From Scleromatobacter sp045810285 (GTDB taxonomy: Bacteria; Pseudomonadota; Gammaproteobacteria; Burkholderiales; Burkholderiaceae_C), in NCBI GenBank assembly GCA_045810285.1, contig JBJMWE010000393.1:1-34570 (forward strand): DNA of 34,570 nucleotides, read 5' to 3'. Shown in pieces: positions 7,554 to 16,537 of this stretch; positions within the stretch are counted from its first letter, which is position 1; each line of letters opens with the position of its first letter. Position numbers and translations under genes: made by a program. Under the pieces are notes generated by a model, which was given only the letters and a program-made list of their open reading frames with translations, was not told the DNA's origin and did no database searches.

Positions 7554-8432
7554 TCAGCGCAGGCGGATCCGCACGCTGCGCGTCTGCGTCGCCCGCAGGA
7601 TCGAGAACGCGTGGAAGCCGGGCGCGACGACGCCCGGGACGCTGTCGATCGCGCGCAGCGTCACGTCGCAGCGCGCCGCCGGCGCGGGCGGGAAGGTGTC
7701 CTGGTCCCATTCCAGGCTGGCGAGGAAGGCCTGCACGTTGAACTGGAAGGCGACGCCGCTGGCGTCGAGCTGCGAGAACGACTGTCCGTCGGGCACGCGG
7801 TTGCTGGTCTGGTTGCCGTTGGCATCCGTGCAGACGAAGCTGGTGCTGAACGCGCCCACGGTGAGCGGCCGGGTGACCGTGACCAGCGCGCCGGTCGCGG
7901 CGATCGAGACCACCAGGCCGTCGCCCGGGCTCGCGAACGAGAACGGCGCGGGCAGCGTCACGGTGCTGGTGACGGTGCTGCCCGCGCGGTGCAGCTGGAA
8001 CTGGTAGTCGCGCGCAGTCGGGGGCTGCGGCGCGATGTCGGCCAGGTAGGGCTGGCCGAGGGTGAGCAGGTCCAGCAGGAAATCCCACGCGCCCTCGCGT
8101 GACAGCGCCATGCGTGTCTGCCGCGCGCCGTCGACGAACCACAGCGTGTCGCCGCCTGCGAGCTCGACGTTGTGGAAGATCGAGCCGTCGGTGTTGAAGC
8201 CGGCCTGCGCCTGGGTGCGGACGCCGTCGTCGACCACGTACATGAACGCGGTGATCGCGCTGGTGGACAGGGTGTCGGAGGGCACGCAGGCGCCGGCGCA
8301 GTTCAGGCGCACGTCGGGCGAGGTGCCGCCCGGGTCCGGGACGACGCCGCCGCCGCAGGCTGCCAGCGTGGCCAGGAGGCCCAGGGCCGCGAGGCCCGCG
8401 GCCGGGCGCCTGGCATGTCGAGCATGGATCAT
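7554..8432 (-). CDS. Hypothetical lipoprotein, about 292 residues
   Basis: The ATG at 8432 has a strong ribosome-binding site (GAGGAGAT, 5 nt spacing) and opens a lipoprotein signal peptide with the lipobox LAAC followed by GGG, so the mature protein should be lipid-anchored at a membrane facing the periplasm or surface. Downstream are beta-rich segments (DGSIFHNVELAGGDTLWFVD, RPLTVGAFSTSFVCTDANGN) and three to four cysteines that may pair. I recognise no enzyme or binding motif and cannot assign a family. The gene stands alone, divergent from the phospholipase-like gene across 227 bp and convergent with proA. The upstream reading to 8594 is Arg-rich and lacks export features, so it was discarded. 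Confidence 0.75.
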   Translation of the reverse strand: MIHARHARRPAAGLAALGLLATLAACGGGVVPDPGGTSPDVRLNCAGACVPSDTLSTSAITAFMYVVDDGVRTQAQAGFNTDGSIFHNVELAGGDTLWFVDGARQTRMALSREGAWDFLLDLLTLGQPYLADIAPQPPTARDYQFQLHRAGSTVTSTVTLPAPFSFASPGDGLVVSIAATGALVTVTRPLTVGAFSTSFVCTDANGNQTSNRVPDGQSFSQLDASGVAFQFNVQAFLASLEWDQDTFPPAPAARCDVTLRAIDSVPGVVAPGFHAFSILRATQTRSVRIRLR

Positions 8433-8659
8433 CGGGATCTCCTCGGGCGGCGCGATCCGCATTCTGGAGCGGCCGCGCAGCCTGCGCGACCCCCTGCCTG
8501 AAGGGCGCGCGGGACGGGATCCGGCGTGCGGCGAGGCGTCGCACCCTGCCGCGGCCATGGCCGGCTCGATCCGCGCGCGTGCGCGCCCGTCCACGCGCCA
8601 GGCAACCGGGGTCGTGGGATACGATGCGCGCGCATTTCAACGATACAGGGAGAGAGCAA

Positions 8660-9676
8660 ATGACGATCATGACCAGACTGGGTGCGCTGTGCGCCGCGTT
8701 CGCGATGGTGGTGGCCTGCGCCACGGCCGACGCGCAGATCTGTCCGGCGAGCAACTCGGTGGGCGAAACCGGCATCGGCGACGGCTGCACCACCTCGTAC
8801 GAGGGCGTCGACGGCAGCTACTTCATCGCCGACATCGGCGTCTACAAGAGCACCTTCACGCCGGCGTGCAACCACCACGACAAGTGCTACACCACGCTGG
8901 GCACCACGTACACGCAGTGCGACGACACGCTGCTGTCGGAAATGCGCTCGGCCTGCTATGGCAACTACAACCCGTTCCTGCTGACCAGCGTCTACCAGGC
9001 CTGCATGGCAACGGCGCAGACCTACTACTACGGCGTCAAGGGCTGGCAGGCGCTGAAGGATCCGCTGCCGGGCTTCCAGCGCAATGCGCTGGCGCGCAGC
9101 AACGCCCTGTTCCAGACTGGCGATCCGGCTGGCAACATGGTGAACCTGCGGCCCGCCAGCACCTGCGGCACCACGCCCGAGCTGACCACCCTGTACGATC
9201 CGTCGTTGATCGCGCAGATCGACAACCAGTACCAGGCGGTCGCCCATCGCCTGCCGACGATCTACGAATTCATGGGCCTGTTCATGGGCCCCAGCTTCGT
9301 GGACGACCGCACGAGCTGGAATGCCTCGCTCTACCAGGCTGCCGTCAACGCCAGCGTGAGCCTGCCCCCGCCGGCCGTCACCTACAGCTCCACGAAGACG
9401 ACGACCGCCGTCGTGTTCACCGCGAGCTCGGCCACGCCGGGTGCGACCTATACGTGGAAGCTCAACGGCATCACCCTCAACCGGCCGTCGATCCCGCTGT
9501 ACCTCCACAACCCGCGCTACGACACGTCGTGGACCGTCACCGGCTTCGTCGAGGTGACCGACCCTGCCACGGCGCAGCGCAACATGACGCTGGTCAACAC
9601 GGTCGTCTCCGAGCGGGGCTGGTGCGACGCGAAGGACAACCACACCACGCACTGCCCGCGTCTGGACCAGCTCTGA
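8660..9676 (+). CDS. Secreted phospholipase A2-like protein with C-terminal beta domain
   Basis: A 338-residue exported protein, predicted to hydrolyse the sn-2 ester of phospholipids. A signal peptide (1-25, cleavage after TADA) is followed by the phospholipase A2 signature CNHHDKCY (Cys70, His73, Asp74, Cys76), which fits CxxHDxC with the catalytic His-Asp pair. The downstream pattern of the superfamily is also present: CDDTLLSEM, then ACY, ACMATAQTYYYGVKGW. Many cysteines fit a disulphide-rich secreted enzyme. Residues after about 210 form a separate beta-rich, possibly Ig-like region (TTTAVVFTASSATPGATYTW) ending in another Cys pair; I do not recognise it. The ATG at 8660 is chosen for the GGGAGAG site 5-12 nt upstream and because it starts the signal peptide. 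The exact lipid substrate cannot be read from sequence. Confidence 0.78.
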   Translation: MTIMTRLGALCAAFAMVVACATADAQICPASNSVGETGIGDGCTTSYEGVDGSYFIADIGVYKSTFTPACNHHDKCYTTLGTTYTQCDDTLLSEMRSACYGNYNPFLLTSVYQACMATAQTYYYGVKGWQALKDPLPGFQRNALARSNALFQTGDPAGNMVNLRPASTCGTTPELTTLYDPSLIAQIDNQYQAVAHRLPTIYEFMGLFMGPSFVDDRTSWNASLYQAAVNASVSLPPPAVTYSSTKTTTAVVFTASSATPGATYTWKLNGITLNRPSIPLYLHNPRYDTSWTVTGFVEVTDPATAQRNMTLVNTVVSERGWCDAKDNHTTHCPRLDQL

Positions 9677-9740
9677 CGCCTGCCCAGGGCGGCGCGGTGC
9701 GCGCTATGCTCGGGCCCCTGTTGTCCGAGATGTCGCCCCC

Positions 9741-10457
9741 ATGATCGATCCCCGCACCGCCCTGGTGCTCTTTTCCGGAGGCCAGGATTCCACCGCCTGC
9801 CTCGCCTGGGCGCTCGCCCGCCACGCGCGCGTCGAGACGATCGGCTTCGACTACGGCCAGCGCCACCGCATCGAGCTCGACTGTCGCGCCGGCGTGCGCG
9901 AGGGCATCGCCGCCCTCGACCCCGATTGGGCCGCGCGGCTGGGCGAGGACCATCTGCTCGACCTGTCGCTGCTGGGCCAGGTCTCGGACACGGCGCTGAC
10001 CTCCGACCGCGCGATCGAATTGGAGGCCAATGGCCTGCCCAACACCTTCGTGCCGGGCCGCAACCTGCTGTTCCTCGGCTTCGCGGCCACGGTGGCGTAC
10101 CGGCGCGGGGCGTCGGTGCTGGTGGGCGGCATGTGCGAGACCGACTTCTCGGGCTATCCCGACTGCCGCGACAACACGCTCAAGGCGATGCAGGTGGCGC
10201 TGAGCCTGGGGCTGGCGGCGCCCATGACGATCGAGACGCCGCTGATGTTCCTCACCAAGGCGCAGACCTGGGCGCTGACGCAGTCGCTCGGCGGGGCCGC
10301 CCTCAACGAGCTGATCGTCGAGAGGACGCACACCTGCTACCTGGGCGAGCGCGGCACCCGACACGCCTGGGGGTATGGGTGCGGCGCCTGCCCGGCCTGC
10401 CAGCTGCGCGCCGCCGGCCATGCCGGCTTCCTCGCGAGCCAGGCCGGCCGCGCATGA
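9741..10457 (+). CDS. queC: 7-cyano-7-deazaguanine synthase
   Basis: ATP-dependent enzyme converting 7-carboxy-7-deazaguanine to preQ0 in the pathway to the tRNA nucleoside queuosine. The 238-residue protein starts with the PP-loop SGGQDSTA (12-19). It continues with IGFDYGQRHRIEL, the conserved VPGRNLLFL and CETDFSGYPDCRD blocks, and closes with the zinc site Cys199, Cys214, Cys217, Cys220 (CYLGERG...GCGACPAC). A possible -10 element TATGCT is at 9705-9710, about 30 nt before the start. The stop overlaps the next start as ATGA, so the following lemA-like gene is probably co-translated. Other queuosine genes (queD, queE, queF) are not in the window. Confidence 0.96.
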   Translation: MIDPRTALVLFSGGQDSTACLAWALARHARVETIGFDYGQRHRIELDCRAGVREGIAALDPDWAARLGEDHLLDLSLLGQVSDTALTSDRAIELEANGLPNTFVPGRNLLFLGFAATVAYRRGASVLVGGMCETDFSGYPDCRDNTLKAMQVALSLGLAAPMTIETPLMFLTKAQTWALTQSLGGAALNELIVERTHTCYLGERGTRHAWGYGCGACPACQLRAAGHAGFLASQAGRA

Positions 10458-11011
10458 CGTCGCACTGGCTGTTCCAGCTGGTCGTGCTGGCGGTGCTGCT
10501 GGCATGGGTGGTGGGGGCCTACAACCGGATGGTGCGGCTGCGCGCGGCCATCATCTCGGCGTGGGAGCAGATCGTCGCCGCGCTGGTCAAGCGCAGCGAG
10601 GCGATGGCCGCGGTGGTGGAGGCGGTGCGCGAGCCGCTGGCCTCCGAGGCCGCGACGCTGCAGGCGCTGACGGACGCCGACGCGAAGCAGCGCGCGGCGG
10701 CCGATGGCGTGCGCCAGGCGCGCGCCCGCATCGCCGACGTGTCGTTGTGGGTCAACGCCGAGGCGGCCGTCGCGTCGCCGGCCAGCCGGCTGCGCGCGCT
10801 CATCGAGCTGCAGCCGGCCTTGATCCAGGAGTCCGCAGAGGGCCCGAAGCTCGCTGCCGGCCTCGCGGCGTGGCGCGAGGCGGAGCCGCGCATCCTGTTC
10901 GTGCGCCAGGGCTTCAACGACGCGGTGGACCGCTACAACACGGCCATCCATCAATGGCCGACGCGGCTCATCGCGTCGCCGCTGGGTTTTCGTTCAGCCG
11001 GCCGGATCTGA
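10454..11011 (+). CDS. LemA-family membrane protein (divergent)
   Basis: A 185-residue protein with one N-terminal transmembrane segment (about 5-24, HWLFQLVVLAVLLAWVVGAY). It is followed by the LemA-like block YNRMVRLRAAIISAWEQIVAAL and a long helical region that would face the other side of the membrane. LemA proteins have this anchor-plus-helical-bundle layout; their biochemical role is not settled. The usual charged consensus after the anchor (RNxVxxAWSQIDVQLKRR) is only partly kept, so this is a distant member. The ATG at 10454 overlaps the queC stop by 4 bases, indicating coupled translation. There is no biochemical link to queuosine that I know of. Confidence 0.72.
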   Translation: MTSHWLFQLVVLAVLLAWVVGAYNRMVRLRAAIISAWEQIVAALVKRSEAMAAVVEAVREPLASEAATLQALTDADAKQRAAADGVRQARARIADVSLWVNAEAAVASPASRLRALIELQPALIQESAEGPKLAAGLAAWREAEPRILFVRQGFNDAVDRYNTAIHQWPTRLIASPLGFRSAGRI

Positions 11012-11318
11012 CGGCCGCGTCGACGACGGCGCTTGACTAGACAGGCATGTACCTGTGCAGTCGAGGGTCTTTCGATCGCACCGCCATGTTGCACATTCGT
11101 CACATTCCTGGTGCCTGAACGATTCATCGGTGGGCGCGTCCGGCGACGTTCGGACACCGTTTCCCCAGGGGAAGCGCAGCATTTCGTGGGATTGTGCACA
11201 TCGTGGGGTATGGGCGTCGCGATAGAGGATTACCCGTTGAGGGTGAGCACGAGGTTTGCATGGACACAACCTTGGTTAACGTGCCGATCACTTTCCAGGC
11301 CCTTTCCTCAGGACTCCA
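11012..11318. other. Leader and regulatory spacer before the TonB-dependent receptor gene
   Basis: This 307-bp spacer is visibly less GC-rich than its surroundings and has no credible gene. It holds an inverted repeat, ACAGG-CATGTA-CCTGT, at 11041-11056, a possible protein-binding site. A long 5' leader with the receptor promoter is expected here, but I could not place a convincing -35/-10 pair. Confidence 0.4.
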
Positions 11319-14303
11319 ATGACCGAACAGAATTCGACGCGCGTCCGCGCGTTCCGCCGCTCCCTGCTCGCGATGGCCTGTGCCGCCGCCGCTGCTCCCG
11401 CTTTCTCGCAGACCGCCGCCGCGCCCGAGCCGGCCGCCTCCGCGGCGACCGCACCGGCCCCGCAGGAAAGCGCTCAGCAGGTCGTGGTCTCGGGTTCGCG
11501 CATCAAGCACGACACCTTCAGCAGCCCGGCGCCCATCCAGGTCATCCGGGCGGACGACTCCGCGCTGGCGGGCATCACCACCGTCGGCGGCATCCTGCAG
11601 AGCACGGCGGTCACCGGTGGCCAGGGGCAGATCAACAACGCCTTCGGCGGCTACGTCACCGACGGCGGCCCGGGCGCCAACACCCTCGGCCTGCGCGGCC
11701 TCTCGCCGACCCGCACGCTGATCCTGCTGAACGGCCGTCGCCTCTCGCCCTCGGGCACGCGCGGCTCGGTCGGCGCGGCCGACCTGAACGTGCTGCCGGC
11801 CTCGATCGTCGATCGCGTCGAAATCCTGAAGGACGGCGCTTCGTCCATCTACGGCTCCGACGCCATCGCCGGCGTGGTCAACATCATCACGAAGCGGGAC
11901 CTGTCCGAGTTCACGGTCGAGGGCGGAACGTCGCAGACCGCGCACGGCGGCGGCAACCAGTACAACTTCTCGGTGTCGGGCGGCATGGTCACCGACCACG
12001 CGCACTTCCTGGCCTCCTACTCGTTCGACGAGCAACAGGAGCTCAAGCTGGGCCAGCGCAGCTGGGCCAGCTGCGGCAACGACTACACGCGCGACTTCGA
12101 CGCCGACGGCAACCCGCTGCCCTGGGGCAGCGGCGACTTCGTCGACCCCGTCACCGGCAAGCCCAAGTGCTACCCGATCACCGCCACCGGTTCCAACGGC
12201 GTGACCATCAACACCATCGGCACGAGCAAGACCGCCGGCCAGCCCGGCCCGGGCACCCCGGCCGCCTCGGGCTACACGCGCTGGCGTCCCAACTCGGGCG
12301 TCACGTCGGGCCTGGCGGGCTGGGAAGGCGTCAACCTCCAGAGCCGCGATACCTTCGACCCGCGCATGCTCAACCAGTCGCTGCTGTCGCCGTCGAAGAA
12401 CCACAACCTGTACTTCCAGGGCGGCATCGACCTGCCGGCGCTCGGCGACACCACCGAGTTCTACTGGGAGGCGATGTACAACCGCCGCGAGTCGTCCCAG
12501 GTCGGCTACCGCCAGCTGGCGCTGGACTACGCCGTCGGCAGCCCGCTGATCCCCTCCAACCTGCAGTTCAGCGACGCGCTCGGCCCCACGTCCATCAGCA
12601 ACGGCAACGATGTCGGCGTGCGCGCGTTCATCGGCACGGGCAACGACCACTCCAGCCAGTCGGTGAACTTCACGCGCGCCGTCGCGGGCCTGCGCGGCAA
12701 CTTCAGCAAGATCAACTGGGACTACGACGTCTCGCTGACGCACAGCGAGAGCCGCGGCACCTACGCCTTCGACGGCTTCCGCACCGACCGCCTGGGCCAG
12801 AGCCTGGACGTGGTCGCGGACGGCAACGGCGGCTACACCTGCGTGGACCCGTCCAACGGCTGCGTGGCCGCGCCCGCGCTGACATCGGCCGTCGTCGGCG
12901 GCAGGCTGCCCGCGGCCTGGCTGGACTACGTCTTCAACCCGAAGATCCAGGGCGTCACGAAGTACAAGGAAGACGTGCTGACCGCCTCGACGACCGGCGA
13001 CATCTACGCCCTGCCGTACGGCAAGATGAAGGGTGCGTTCGGCCTCGAGTACCGCCGCAACTCCATCGACGACGTGCCGTCGGACGACATGCAGAACGGC
13101 AACATCTACAACTTCACGTCATCGACGCGGACGCGCGGCAGCGACTCGGCCAAGGACATCTTCGGCGAAATCGAGGTGCCGGTGCTCAAGGGCCTGCCGT
13201 TCGCGCACGAGCTGACGCTGAACGGCTCGCTGCGCCGCTCCGACTACCGTTCGTACGGCGCCGGCACCACCCACAAGTTCGGCGGCCTGTACGCGCCGGT
13301 CAAGTGGCTGTCGGTGCGCGGCACGATGGGCACGTCCTATCGCGCGCCGGCGCTGTTCGAGCAGTACGTGGGCGCCACGACGGGCTTCCTGTCGGCGTCG
13401 GTCGACCCCTGCAACGACTACGACCAGAAGACCGGGAACCTGGCCACGAACTGCGCGTCCGAAGGCCTGCCGGCCGGCTTCCAGCAGACCAACGGCGTGA
13501 CCGACATCACCTCGGGCGGCCGCGGCGCGGGCCTGAAGGCGGAGACCTCCAAGAACAACTCGTGGGGCATCATCCTGCAGCCGGACATGCCCACGGGCTG
13601 GGGTGACCTGTCGTTCGCGCTCGACCACTACAACATCAACGTCAGCAACGGCATCAGCCAGGTCGGCTACAGCAACATCCTGTCGCTGTGCTACAACGAC
13701 CCGAACTTCCGCAACGCGGGCAGCTACTGCCGCCTCGTGACGCGCGACCCGACGTCGCATGCGCTGACGATCAACGACAGCTACATCAACGTCGCCAGCA
13801 ACCTGGTCCGCGGCAACGACTACACGGTCTCGTACTCGAACAACGTCGGCGTGGGCAAGCTCAACGTCGACCTGGTCGCCACGCAGTACCTGATGCAGGG
13901 CAACAAGCTGTTCGCCGACGATCCGTGGACCGACATCAACGGCATCATCGGTTCGCCGAAGTGGTCGGGTGAGTTCGACGTGAGCTACAAGGTCAAGAAC
14001 TGGAAGCTGCACTGGGCCACCGAGTTCGTCGGCAGGACGAACGAGTACGCCTACGACGCCGAGGATCCGTCCACCAGCAACCTCAAGCTCACCACCCCGA
14101 CGTACTTCCTGCACTCGATGTCGGTGACGTACGAGGAGCCGGTGAGCAAGTGGAAGGCGACGCTGGGTATGCGCAACGTGTTCGACAAGAAGCCGCCCGC
14201 GATCTCCTCGGGCTACGACAACCGCATCGGCACGGCGCCCCTGTACAGCGGCTACGACCTGTTCGGCCGCACGTTCTTCGCGAGCATGTCCAAGAGCTTC
14301 TGA
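11319..14303 (+). CDS. TonB-dependent outer-membrane receptor
   Basis: A 994-residue outer-membrane active transporter that should import a ligand using energy passed from TonB-ExbBD. A signal peptide (about 1-30, cleaved near AFS/Q) precedes an Ala/Pro-rich stretch with a candidate TonB box near QQVVVSGS (53-60). The plug domain (about 60-192) has the typical GLRGLSPTRTLILLNGRRL and VEILKDGASSIYGSDAIAGV blocks. The rest alternates strands and loops up to a terminal phenylalanine (ASMSKSF). AGGA lies 6 nt before the ATG. The type belongs to the large receptor group of betaproteobacteria and xanthomonads that is often next to peptidases. The neighbouring S9 peptidase gene suggests peptide or modified-peptide uptake, but a siderophore or carbohydrate ligand cannot be excluded. 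Confidence 0.9.
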   Translation: MTEQNSTRVRAFRRSLLAMACAAAAAPAFSQTAAAPEPAASAATAPAPQESAQQVVVSGSRIKHDTFSSPAPIQVIRADDSALAGITTVGGILQSTAVTGGQGQINNAFGGYVTDGGPGANTLGLRGLSPTRTLILLNGRRLSPSGTRGSVGAADLNVLPASIVDRVEILKDGASSIYGSDAIAGVVNIITKRDLSEFTVEGGTSQTAHGGGNQYNFSVSGGMVTDHAHFLASYSFDEQQELKLGQRSWASCGNDYTRDFDADGNPLPWGSGDFVDPVTGKPKCYPITATGSNGVTINTIGTSKTAGQPGPGTPAASGYTRWRPNSGVTSGLAGWEGVNLQSRDTFDPRMLNQSLLSPSKNHNLYFQGGIDLPALGDTTEFYWEAMYNRRESSQVGYRQLALDYAVGSPLIPSNLQFSDALGPTSISNGNDVGVRAFIGTGNDHSSQSVNFTRAVAGLRGNFSKINWDYDVSLTHSESRGTYAFDGFRTDRLGQSLDVVADGNGGYTCVDPSNGCVAAPALTSAVVGGRLPAAWLDYVFNPKIQGVTKYKEDVLTASTTGDIYALPYGKMKGAFGLEYRRNSIDDVPSDDMQNGNIYNFTSSTRTRGSDSAKDIFGEIEVPVLKGLPFAHELTLNGSLRRSDYRSYGAGTTHKFGGLYAPVKWLSVRGTMGTSYRAPALFEQYVGATTGFLSASVDPCNDYDQKTGNLATNCASEGLPAGFQQTNGVTDITSGGRGAGLKAETSKNNSWGIILQPDMPTGWGDLSFALDHYNINVSNGISQVGYSNILSLCYNDPNFRNAGSYCRLVTRDPTSHALTINDSYINVASNLVRGNDYTVSYSNNVGVGKLNVDLVATQYLMQGNKLFADDPWTDINGIIGSPKWSGEFDVSYKVKNWKLHWATEFVGRTNEYAYDAEDPSTSNLKLTTPTYFLHSMSVTYEEPVSKWKATLGMRNVFDKKPPAISSGYDNRIGTAPLYSGYDLFGRTFFASMSKSF

Positions 14304-14337
14304 TCGACCACCGAGCGACGCTCCGATGCCCTGGCGA

Positions 14338-14358
14338 CCCCGGTCGCCGGGGCTTTTT
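14338..14358 (+). terminator. Rho-independent terminator between receptor and peptidase genes
   Basis: The stem CCCCGG (14338-14343), loop TCG and CCGGGG (14347-14352) are followed by C and five T (14354-14358). It sits 34 bp after the receptor stop and 19 bp before the GTG of the peptidase gene, with that gene's GGGAG ribosome-binding site just behind it. Confidence 0.82.
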
Positions 14359-14377
14359 CCATCCTGGGAGACACTCA

Positions 14378-16450
14378 GTGAAGACATTCCTCCTGCGGTC
14401 GGGCATGCACGTCCTGGCCGCGATCGCGACCGCGTCCGGCGCGGCCGGCGCGCAGGCCGCGCCGGCCGAGGCCACGCCCATCAAGGCGCCGTCCATCGAG
14501 ACGCTGGCCCAGTTCCCCGACATGACCGGCTTCCAGCTCTCGCCGGACGGCAAGCACATGCTGGCCCTCCGGAGCGAGGGCGACAACCGGTCGATCCTGG
14601 TGTGGGAGACGGCCAGGCTGGGCGCCAAGCCCACCGTGATCGGCTCGCGCAGCATGCAGATCAGCCGTGCGTCCTTCCTGAAGAACGACGTCCTGGCGGT
14701 CGGCATGTCGCAGCCGTACGACCTGCGCACCAATCGCGTCGTCAAGACCTTCATCAACAAGCTGCTGTTCACCGACCTCGAAGGCAAGGAGTGGACGGAG
14801 CCGATGGCGGCGGTCGGCGCGGGCCGGACCAGCGACGAGCAGCTGGAAGATGCATTGTCCAACCCGGAGGTGCTGAGCCGGCTGCCCCACGGCCCCGACA
14901 ATGTCGTGCTCGTGAGCAACGGCCACGGCAAGGGCCGCGCCGTGTTCCGCTACAACGTCCACACGCACGTGGCTGCGCGCCTCATGCGCCTGAGCGACGT
15001 GGACAACGCGGTATGGATCAACGCCGCGGGCCAGCCGTGGGCCAAGTCGCGCGGCAACACCGACGACAAGGGCGCGTTCATCGCCATCGACTTCCGCGAG
15101 CCAGACGGCGAATGGCGCGAGCATTTCCGCAGCTACGTCAAGGATCGCGACGAGGTCAACGTGGTCGCCGCGGGCACCCGGCCGGGCACCGCGGTCATCC
15201 TGAGCAACGTGGGCCATGAATTCGCCGGGCTCTACGAATACGACATCGCCACCCGGAAGGTGACGGCGACGCTGTTCGAGCACAAGTACTTCGACGCGAG
15301 CGGCGTGCGCTCGCTGCACGCGGACGGCGGCCCGGGCAAGGACGGCTACGACGGCTTCACCTTCGAAGGGGCGATGGGCGACGACGACGTGTGGGTCGAT
15401 CCGAAGATCGACGCCCTGCTGCGCGGCGTGGCCCAGGCGCTCGGCATCCATGAGACCGGCCAGGAGCTGGTCGGCGTGGCCAGCGGCACGAAGGCGACGA
15501 CGCGTGCGTTCGACGGCGTCTCGGTGCGCCTGCGCCAGTTCATCCCCGGCGAGGTGCCCCTGTACCTGATCCACGTCAGCGGGCTCGCCTATCCGACCGA
15601 GGACTACCTCATGCGCGGGCAGAGCCTGCAGCTGCTGGCCAAGGAGTACCCGAACGTGGACAGGCGCGCGCTCGGCACGGCGAGGCTCGTCTACTACCCG
15701 GCGCGCGACGGCCTGAACATCCCGGCCTACCTGACCACGCCCAACCCGGCGTTGTGCGGCGACGGCCCGTATGCGGCCGTGATCCATCCGCACGGCGGCC
15801 CGTGGGCGCGCGACACGATGGAGTACGACTGGTCGTCCTGGGTGCCGATGCTGGCCTCGCAGTGCCGCGTCGTGCTGCAGCCGCAGTACCGCGGCTCGAC
15901 CGGCTGGGGCCGCACGCTGTGGTTCGCCGGCGACCGCGAGTGGGGCCAGAAGATGCAGGACGACAAGGACGACGGCGTCAAATGGCTCGTGGCGCAGAAG
16001 CTGGCCGACCCCAAGCGGGTCGCGATGTTCGGCTTCTCCTACGGCGGCTACGCGGCCTTCGCGGCTGCCGTGCGCCCCAACGGCCTGTACAAGTGCGCCA
16101 TCGCCGGCGCCGGGGTGTCCGACATCGAGCGCATCTGGGCCGGGTTCTACGACAACCCGTTCTACCAGGAGCACCAGGAAAGCACGGTGCGCGGCCTGAG
16201 CCCGCTGACCCTGGCCGACAAGATCCAGATCCCCATCATGGTCTACCACGGGGATCGCGACCAGACGGTCCCGCTGATCCAGTCCCAGCTGTTCGTCGAC
16301 AAGGCCCGGGCTGCCGGCAAGCCGGTGGAGTTCCACGTGCTCGCCGACTATGCGCACGGCCCGGCGTGGAAGCGCGAGACGAACGCCGAGCAGCTCAGGC
16401 TGATCAGCGACTATCTCGGCAAGGGTGGCGGCTGCGCCGGCGGCCTGTGA
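14378..16450 (+). CDS. S9-family (prolyl oligopeptidase-type) peptidase, exported
   Basis: A 690-residue serine peptidase of the acylaminoacyl-peptidase/dipeptidyl-peptidase type. The start is a GTG at 14378 with CTGGGAG upstream; it opens a signal peptide (cleavage near AQA/APA), so the enzyme should be periplasmic. An N-terminal WD/propeller-like domain (about 40-420; FQLSPDGKHMLALRS) precedes the alpha/beta-hydrolase domain. The catalytic triad is visible: Ser554 in FGFSYGGYAAF, Asp628 in YHGDRDQTVP, His660 in DYAHGPAW. The oxyanion-side motif HPHGGPWARD is present too. It follows the TonB-dependent receptor gene with a terminator between them, so its expression probably depends on read-through or its own promoter. 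The pairing suggests cleavage of imported peptides. Confidence 0.9.
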   Translation: MKTFLLRSGMHVLAAIATASGAAGAQAAPAEATPIKAPSIETLAQFPDMTGFQLSPDGKHMLALRSEGDNRSILVWETARLGAKPTVIGSRSMQISRASFLKNDVLAVGMSQPYDLRTNRVVKTFINKLLFTDLEGKEWTEPMAAVGAGRTSDEQLEDALSNPEVLSRLPHGPDNVVLVSNGHGKGRAVFRYNVHTHVAARLMRLSDVDNAVWINAAGQPWAKSRGNTDDKGAFIAIDFREPDGEWREHFRSYVKDRDEVNVVAAGTRPGTAVILSNVGHEFAGLYEYDIATRKVTATLFEHKYFDASGVRSLHADGGPGKDGYDGFTFEGAMGDDDVWVDPKIDALLRGVAQALGIHETGQELVGVASGTKATTRAFDGVSVRLRQFIPGEVPLYLIHVSGLAYPTEDYLMRGQSLQLLAKEYPNVDRRALGTARLVYYPARDGLNIPAYLTTPNPALCGDGPYAAVIHPHGGPWARDTMEYDWSSWVPMLASQCRVVLQPQYRGSTGWGRTLWFAGDREWGQKMQDDKDDGVKWLVAQKLADPKRVAMFGFSYGGYAAFAAAVRPNGLYKCAIAGAGVSDIERIWAGFYDNPFYQEHQESTVRGLSPLTLADKIQIPIMVYHGDRDQTVPLIQSQLFVDKARAAGKPVEFHVLADYAHGPAWKRETNAEQLRLISDYLGKGGGCAGGL

Positions 16451-16463
16451 GTCGGCAGGGCGG

Positions 16464-16485
16464 GCTCGACCGCGGCCGGTCGAGC
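16464..16485. terminator. Hairpin between convergent S9 peptidase and BLUF genes
   Basis: GCTCGACCG (16464-16472), loop CGGC, CGGTCGAGC (16477-16485) give a perfect 9-bp stem in the 87-bp convergent spacer. No clear T-run follows on either strand, so efficiency is uncertain. It may serve both genes. Confidence 0.5.
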
Positions 16486-16537
16486 GCGCCCGGGCCTTGT
16501 CCCCGGATGCCGCCCGCGCGTCGGGCCGGCGGCCGTT

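Noticed and set aside
11041..11056. ACAGG-CATGTA-CCTGT as a terminator of the lemA-like gene
   Set aside because: The stem is only five pairs and no T-run follows; it is better kept as an unassigned inverted repeat.
14375..16357. A 660-codon minus-strand frame across the S9 peptidase
   Set aside because: The plus strand has a full catalytic triad and signal peptide; the antisense product has no recognisable motif.
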